From Sphingomonas jejuensis (GTDB lineage Bacteria; Pseudomonadota; Alphaproteobacteria; Sphingomonadales; Sphingomonadaceae): a stretch of DNA of 64,000 bases. The stretch is from the NCBI RefSeq assembly GCF_011927695.1, contig NZ_JAATJE010000003.1, positions 19,951-83,950 of the forward strand. Direction: 5' to 3'. Position 1 is the stretch's first letter, and each line of letters opens with the position of its first letter. The notes under the pieces are model-generated. The model did no database searches and was not told the DNA's origin. It worked only from the letters and a program-made list of their open reading frames with translations. Below, piece by piece: positions 60,054 through 64,000 of this stretch. Both the position numbers and the translations under genes were made by a program.

Positions 60054-60713
60054 TCAGCCAAACGCGGCCGCGTCGTTGATGTCGATGGTAGCCGCCGACA
60101 GCACCTCCCGCGCGCGGTCCTCGAAATCATCGCCGTCGCGCGGCCATGCGGCGATGGTTCGGTCCCGAGCACGCAGGACATCGACGATCACGGGTCGGAA
60201 GAAGGCGACCGCGGCGGTCAGCCAGCCGTTGACGAGGGCGTCCCCGCCCGCGCCGGCCAGGTCAAAGTGGGGCAGCAGCGGGGCGATCGCCTCGGCCGGG
60301 TAGAGCCACTCGTCGGTGACCCATCTGTTGACCGTGAAGATGCGAAAGGGAAGCCCGTCCATGCCGATCGCGATCGCTGCGACGTGGACCACGTCGGCCC
60401 CGGTCGACACGCCGCCAACAGGCCCGGCGATCGGCTCGCCCGTCAGCAGGGTGCGATCCAGAAACAAATGGAAGTGGCCGTGCTCGCCCTCCTCCCTCTC
60501 GCCGGGCGGGTGCGCGTGGTAGAACCAGCGGGCACCCGAGTCCGGGTCGACGGCGTCGTCGGGCGGGTAGTGGTCCCAGACGACGAACGCGCCGCCCTCG
60601 GGGGCGACGCGGGTCATGAGGGCCACGCCCTCGCCGGCGATCCGGACCGTGGCCGCCACCAGCGCCTGGGCTGCCGCGCGGCGTTCGCGTGGTGTCATGC
60701 GGAGAGGCTCCAT
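60054..60713 (-). CDS. DUF6969-like protein with His-rich motif
   Basis: 219 residues. The pattern VVWDHYPPDDAVDPDSGARWFYHAHPP, EHGHFHLFLD, RIFTVNRWVTDEWLYPAE and ALVNGWLTAAVAFFRPVI matches a family I know as DUF6969. The clustered His (DHY, YHAH, HGHFH) suggests a metal site. Function unknown. It is followed by the Cys-rich protein upstream in the same orientation. Confidence 0.75.
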   Translation of the reverse strand: MEPLRMTPRERRAAAQALVAATVRIAGEGVALMTRVAPEGGAFVVWDHYPPDDAVDPDSGARWFYHAHPPGEREEGEHGHFHLFLDRTLLTGEPIAGPVGGVSTGADVVHVAAIAIGMDGLPFRIFTVNRWVTDEWLYPAEAIAPLLPHFDLAGAGGDALVNGWLTAAVAFFRPVIVDVLRARDRTIAAWPRDGDDFEDRAREVLSAATIDINDAAAFG

Positions 60714-60797
60714 CCCTCCCGGGATCTTCGCTGGTGAGGTCTCGGCGGCGGACGGTGCCGGGGGAGGGAGCGGGCCCGTCCGCCGCCGATGCTCGGG

Positions 60798-61133
60798 TCA
60801 GCGCCGGGGCTTGGCGCTGCAGGGGTTCGCCGAGCAGGGGTTGGCGCGGGCGCTGCAGGGATTGGCGCTCGCGGAGCAGGGGTTCGGCTTGGCCTTGGCC
60901 GAGCAGGGGTTGGCCTTGGCCGAGCAGGGGTTGGCCTTGGCCGAGCAGGGGTTGGCCTTCGCCGAGCAGGGGTTCGCCTTGGCGGAGCAGGGGTTCGCCC
61001 GCGCCGAGCACGGGTTGGCCGCGGCCGCAGCGGGGGAACACGGGTTGCGGGTCTGCGCGCCGGCCGGGGCGGATGCGACGGCGAGGCCGCCCGCGACGGC
61101 GAGCATGGCGGCGAGGTTGAGGGTGGACTTCAT
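60798..61133 (-). CDS. Exported Cys-rich repeat protein (11 NPC motifs)
   Basis: 111 residues from the ATG at 61133. A signal peptide (NLAAMLAVAGGLAVASAPAGA|Q) is followed by a run of ANPCSAK-type units: NPC occurs 11 times in about 85 residues, all 11 Cys in NPC, with Lys/Ala/Ser between. The DNA carries the same repeated unit. Cys spacing is mostly seven residues. A metal-binding or thiol-buffer role in the periplasm is likely but not shown. A strong promoter box is upstream. Confidence 0.85.
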   Translation of the reverse strand: MKSTLNLAAMLAVAGGLAVASAPAGAQTRNPCSPAAAAANPCSARANPCSAKANPCSAKANPCSAKANPCSAKANPCSAKAKPNPCSASANPCSARANPCSANPCSAKPRR

Positions 61134-61235
61134 GGGAAGGGTCTCCGGGGGTGGGTCGGTTGGTGTCGCCGACTTGGTCCGGTAAACCGGTCCCGCCTCG
61201 ACACGGGTTCTTGTGCCCGCCACCCGGACGCGGCG

Positions 61236-61264
61236 GAAATGCCGTTGCCGCATCGGTTCCATGC
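61236..61264 (-). promoter_or_regulatory. ECF-like promoter box for the Cys-rich gene
   Basis: On the minus strand GCATGGAACCGATGC then ATTTC (complement of 61236-61240), 14 bases after GGAACC. The gene starts about 100 bases downstream, at 61133. Confidence 0.7.
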
Positions 61265-61383
61265 GCGTCGAACATGAGTTGGCGAACCCGCAGACAGCGC
61301 GGCGCCTAAGCGATCGCAATTTCATGCTAGCCGCCGGGTAAGTCTAATCCATATCGTTTGTGCAAGGCACGAGGGAATTCGTC

Positions 61384-62256
61384 ATGGAGATGCATCAGGT
61401 CCGCTACTTCCTGGCCGTCGCGCGCACGCTGAACTTCACGCGCGCGGCCGAGGAGTCGAACGTCACCCAGCCGTCGCTGACCCGCGCCATTCAGAAGCTG
61501 GAGGAGGAGTTCGGCGGCCTGCTGTTCCGGCGCGAGCGCGCCCTCACGCACCTGACCGACCTCGGCCGCCTCATGCTTCCGCACCTCGAGCGCGCCTACG
61601 ACGCCGCCCAGGCGGCGAAGACGCTGGCCAAGGGCGTCGGCAAGGCGACGGTCGCCCCGCTCAGCCTCGGCATCGCCACGACGCTCCGCGGCACGCATTT
61701 CGACCAGTCGATTGCAGAGGTCGGTGAGAGCCTGCCCGGCTTCCAGCTCAAGATCTCGACCGGCGACGGCGAGCACCTGATGCAGGACCTGCTGCGGGGC
61801 GACCTCGACATCCTGATCCTGGCCGAGCCGCGAAACCCGCATGAGCGCCTGGACGTGGTGGAGCTGTTCCGCCAGATCTACGCCGTCGTCGCCCCGGCAG
61901 ACCATCCGCTCGCGACCATGGAGGGCGCGGCCCTGTCAGACCTCGCCGACGTGACCTGGATTGAGGGCGACGCCGACATCATCGCCGAGTTCCGCGAGCA
62001 CTGCTCGCGCGTCGAGATCGAACCGGACTTCCGTCACTCCGCCGGTAGCGGCGCGGATGTCGCGCGCATGGTAGTCGCCGGCCTGGGCTGCGCCATCCTC
62101 ACCCGCGACGAGAAGCTGCCCGAGGGACTTAGCTTCGTCGAGATCTCCAACCTGGAGCTCGCCCGGCGCGTCGTGCTCGCGACAGTTGCAGGGCGTAAGC
62201 GCCCGGTTGCGGCCGACGCGCTGATCCGCGCGATCCGTGCGCGTGGTTGGGAGTGA
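61384..62256 (+). CDS. LysR-family transcriptional regulator
   Basis: 290 residues from ATG 61384. N-terminal helix-turn-helix MHQVRYFLAVARTLNFTRAAEESNVTQPSLTRAIQKLEEEFGGLLFRRERALTHLTDLG, of the subgroup with MxMHQVRYFL start. It faces the Cys-rich gene, which may be one of its targets. Confidence 0.92.
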   Translation: MEMHQVRYFLAVARTLNFTRAAEESNVTQPSLTRAIQKLEEEFGGLLFRRERALTHLTDLGRLMLPHLERAYDAAQAAKTLAKGVGKATVAPLSLGIATTLRGTHFDQSIAEVGESLPGFQLKISTGDGEHLMQDLLRGDLDILILAEPRNPHERLDVVELFRQIYAVVAPADHPLATMEGAALSDLADVTWIEGDADIIAEFREHCSRVEIEPDFRHSAGSGADVARMVVAGLGCAILTRDEKLPEGLSFVEISNLELARRVVLATVAGRKRPVAADALIRAIRARGWE

Positions 62257-62481
62257 AGTTCAGGACTATCTGCGGTCAACGACTTCCTTGTGACGTTGGA
62301 AAGACACTGGTGCCACATCGTCAACCGTGCTCGCTCCTCATGCTGATATTTGGCGATTGGATCCTTCTACCGAGCAATCGGCATTGCTCTAACCGGTCCC
62401 CAAAAGGTCGGCGATCGCCGGCTGCCAGTCGACACTCCAACGCCATGGTCAGAGAAGCACCACTTTATGCGGGCTCCGCCT

Positions 62482-63141
62482 CTACTTCGAAGCCTCCGAC
62501 CCGACTTGGCCGGTCCGCGAGCGATGCGCCGCTGTTACGCGCTTAACGTGAGCGATGCTGCAACGAGCAAGTTCTGCCGTCTTGGCGATGCTCATGCCAG
62601 CCTCGCGAAGCGCTACTATGCGGCGGTGGTGGGCGAGGTCGGGCTTGCGGCCGGTGTACCGCCCCGCTCGCTTGGCGATCTCGATCCCCTCGCGCTGCCG
62701 CTCGCGCCGAGTCTCGTAGTCGTCGCGCGCGGTCTGCAGCGCGACCCGCAGCAGCATGTCCTGCACCGCCTCAAGCACGATGCGCGCCACGCCCGCGCTG
62801 TCCGCCACTAGGTCGGACAGGTCGACGATCCCCGGCACCGCCAGCCGCGCCCCCCTGCCCCGAATGGTCTCAACCAGCAGCTCGGCCTCCGGCAACGGTA
62901 GGCGGCTAATCCGATCGATTTTCTCGGCCACGATCACCTCGCCCGGCTGCAGGTCGGCAACCATGCGCAGCAACTCCGGCCGGTCCGGCCGCGCGCCGGA
63001 CGCCTTCTCCCGGTACACGGCCGCGATATAGAAGCCGGCCGCCCGGGCACCCGCCACGATGCTCTCCTGCCGCGTCAGGTCCTGCTCGTCCGTGCTCACC
63101 CGCAGGTAAACCCGCGCCGCCCGCACCTCGTTACCTGCCAC
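62482..63141 (-). CDS. Serine recombinase (resolvase)
   Basis: 219 residues from GTG 63141. Catalytic N-terminal domain: YLRVSTDEQDLTRQE with the active Ser, then EKIDRISRL and the E-helix. C-terminal helix-turn-helix ALREAGMSIAKTAELARCSIAHVKRV. Resolves cointegrates or mediates site-specific recombination. It resembles TniR/TnpR but sits 47 kb from the tniQAB module, so it belongs to a different or a rearranged element. Confidence 0.9.
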   Translation of the reverse strand: MAGNEVRAARVYLRVSTDEQDLTRQESIVAGARAAGFYIAAVYREKASGARPDRPELLRMVADLQPGEVIVAEKIDRISRLPLPEAELLVETIRGRGARLAVPGIVDLSDLVADSAGVARIVLEAVQDMLLRVALQTARDDYETRRERQREGIEIAKRAGRYTGRKPDLAHHRRIVALREAGMSIAKTAELARCSIAHVKRVTAAHRSRTGQVGSEASK

Positions 63142-63402
63142 CTGTCATCGCTCCTGCCCGGCGTGCATGGGTACACCCGTAAGCGCCACCTCTGCCAATG
63201 CCGGCTCCGATACGCAAGGACCGGGTCTGTCGCGCCTAGCCAAGCTAGCCGGCTCTGCGTAGCCGCTTGCAGTCGAGATGAACGGCTCTGGTGCAGTTTT
63301 GCTTGTCAATGCACGATATGGCCGTCCATGGTCGGTCGATAGTGACAGTCGACTGCTGATCGTGGTACATAGTTTGCTAGTCAGGTCACATGAGCAGGAT
63401 CG

Positions 63403-63657
63403 GTGCAGGTGGAAGCACAGCGGGTCAAGATCGTGGATGGTGGCAAGCTGGTGATCCCGGCATTGATGCGCCGTCAGCTCGGCATCGGCACGGGCGACAC
63501 TGTGCTGGTCGATGTTGACAACGGCGAGCTTCGGGTACGGTCAGTGAAGCGGGCCATCGAACGTGCCCGCGCCATCCTCCGCAAGCACATACCCGAAGGG
63601 GAGAGCCTGGCCGACGAGCTGATTGCGGACCGGCGCCGCGAGGCCGAGCGTGAGTAG
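63403..63657 (+). CDS. vapB: VapB/AbrB-type antitoxin
   Basis: 84 residues from GTG 63403 (a second GTG at 63409). AbrB-like swapped-hairpin domain: VKIVDGGKLVIPALMRRQLGIGTGDTVLVDVDNGELRVRS, then a helical toxin-binding tail (AIERARAILRKHIPEGESLADELIADRR). Intact. It overlaps vapC by 8 bases. Confidence 0.9.
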   Translation: MQVEAQRVKIVDGGKLVIPALMRRQLGIGTGDTVLVDVDNGELRVRSVKRAIERARAILRKHIPEGESLADELIADRRREAERE

Positions 63658-63905
63658 CAAGGTCGTCCTCGACGCGTCCGCGCTGCTCTGCCTTCTTAAT
63701 GACGAGCCGGGCGCCGATAAGGTGATCGACGTGCTGACGCGCTCCGTGCTGGGCACGACCAACCTCGCCGAGGTCGTGTCGAAGCTGCGCGAACGTGGTC
63801 TTACGCTGGACGAGGTGCAGGAGGCGCTCGGCGGCTTGCACCTGGACGTCCGGCCGTTGTCGCCCTCTCAGGCCATGACCATCGGCGACCTTCGGCCGGC
63901 AACGA
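63650..63905 (+). pseudogene. vapC: VapC (PIN-domain) toxin cut by an IS21-like end
   Basis: From GTG 63650 the PIN-domain start VVLDASALLCLLNDEPGADKV and TTNLAEVVSKL supply the first Asp and the Glu. The frame then runs into the IS-end repeats after about 85 codons. The normal ~130 residues and the third acidic residue are missing. This is a truncated RNase toxin, so the antitoxin is left unpaired. Confidence 0.85.
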
Positions 63906-64000
63906 TGTCAATCGGCGTCCAAAAAGGACCCCCTATCGGCGTGCAAAAGGGACCCCTTTGTCGAGCAGCGTGACGGGTATGACGGGCGCGCCGTTCGCGC
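63906..64000 (+). mobile_element. IS21-like element, left end (cut by window edge)
   Basis: Starts with TGTCAATCGG. Two copies of GGCGTnCAAAAnGGACCCC-type repeats (63911-63933 and 63935-63957) have a 24-base period, the multiple terminal repeats known for IS21 elements. An ATG at 63979 could begin a gene, but too little is visible to say it is istA. Confidence 0.7.

Noticed and set aside
62482..63141. Serine recombinase as the tniR of the tniQAB module
   Set aside because: It is 47 kb away with ordinary metabolic genes between, so one element spanning both is not supported.
63262..63280. TTGCAGTCG shared with the repeat cluster near 11523
   Set aside because: Only nine bases match; too short to claim that the two mobile regions share ends.
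1..64000. CRISPR array or prophage
   Set aside because: No regular 28-40 base repeat-spacer series and no phage structural, terminase or lysis genes were found.

Overview
The window looks like a piece of a high-GC alphaproteobacterial genome, most likely a sphingomonad (Sphingomonadaceae). The basis is GC-rich coding sequence with many GTG/TTG starts, dense overlapping operons, and families I associate with this group (YHS-domain exported protein, DUF1223 protein, OlsB-like acyltransferase, DUF6969-like protein, TniQ/TniA/TniB transposition genes). No rRNA or tRNA gene was recognised. No database search was possible, so family names come from motif recognition.

Layout. (1) Bases 1-8752 are a plus-strand defence operon: the C-terminal part of a type III-like restriction subunit, two PD-(D/E)XK nuclease-like proteins, a large beta-class adenine methyltransferase, two unknown small proteins, and a RelE-like/UvrD-like helicase fusion. 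Most junctions are 4-base overlaps. (2) Bases 8753-11390 hold a membrane-anchored unknown protein between two copies of a 42-bp repeat, two small ORFs, an HU protein, and a SRAP (YedK/HMCES) gene whose expected ATG is ATC. (3) Bases 11455-15493 are a transposition module in the order tniQ-tniA-tniB (minus strand). (4) Bases 15745-27000 carry stress and membrane genes (peroxiredoxin, YHS, DoxX-like, DedA-like). They also carry an AraC-linked, translationally coupled run: TTC38-like protein, lipoprotein hydrolase, ATP-grasp enzyme, serine hydrolase and PlsC-like acyltransferase. A minus-strand pair (cNMP/patatin protein, YeeE/YedE permease) follows. (5) Bases 28113-33543 hold the best candidate immune system: SIR2-domain protein, small middle component and a Rad50-like ABC ATPase with zinc hook, with a HEPN-like gene divergent to it. 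The order matches Lamassu/Ddm (ABC-three-component) systems.

(6) Bases 33828-38399 are a LysR-divergent catabolic cluster (SDR, exported hydrolase, ABM monooxygenase, crotonase, VOC protein). (7) Bases 39617-45292 are a redox relay operon (thioredoxin lipoprotein, CcdA, DUF1223 lipoprotein, cytochrome b, MsrP/YedY-like molybdoenzyme) followed by small metabolic genes. (8) Bases 45271-55996 hold a cyclopropane synthase/hydrolase pair, a CBS protein, and a large minus-strand redox/electrophile operon (AhpD-like, two peroxiredoxin-like proteins, EamA, exported crotonase, SDR, old yellow enzyme, GST) opposite a LysR gene. (9) Bases 56009-62256 carry a 41-residue membrane peptide plus NDH-2, an OlsB-like acyltransferase, small proteins, a DUF6969-like protein, an exported protein with 11 NPC motifs, and another LysR. 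(10) Bases 62482-64000 have a serine recombinase, a VapBC pair whose toxin is cut by an IS21-like end, and the window edge.

One thread connects distant genes. A promoter-like element (a GCATGG-AAA-CCATGC-type box, then exactly 14 bases after its GGAAAC-like core, ATTTC) occurs upstream of the YHS, CBS, NDH-2/peptide, 59.4-kb and Cys-rich genes, with weaker copies at the peroxiredoxin and thioredoxin genes. It looks like the regulon of an ECF-type sigma factor that is not encoded in the window.
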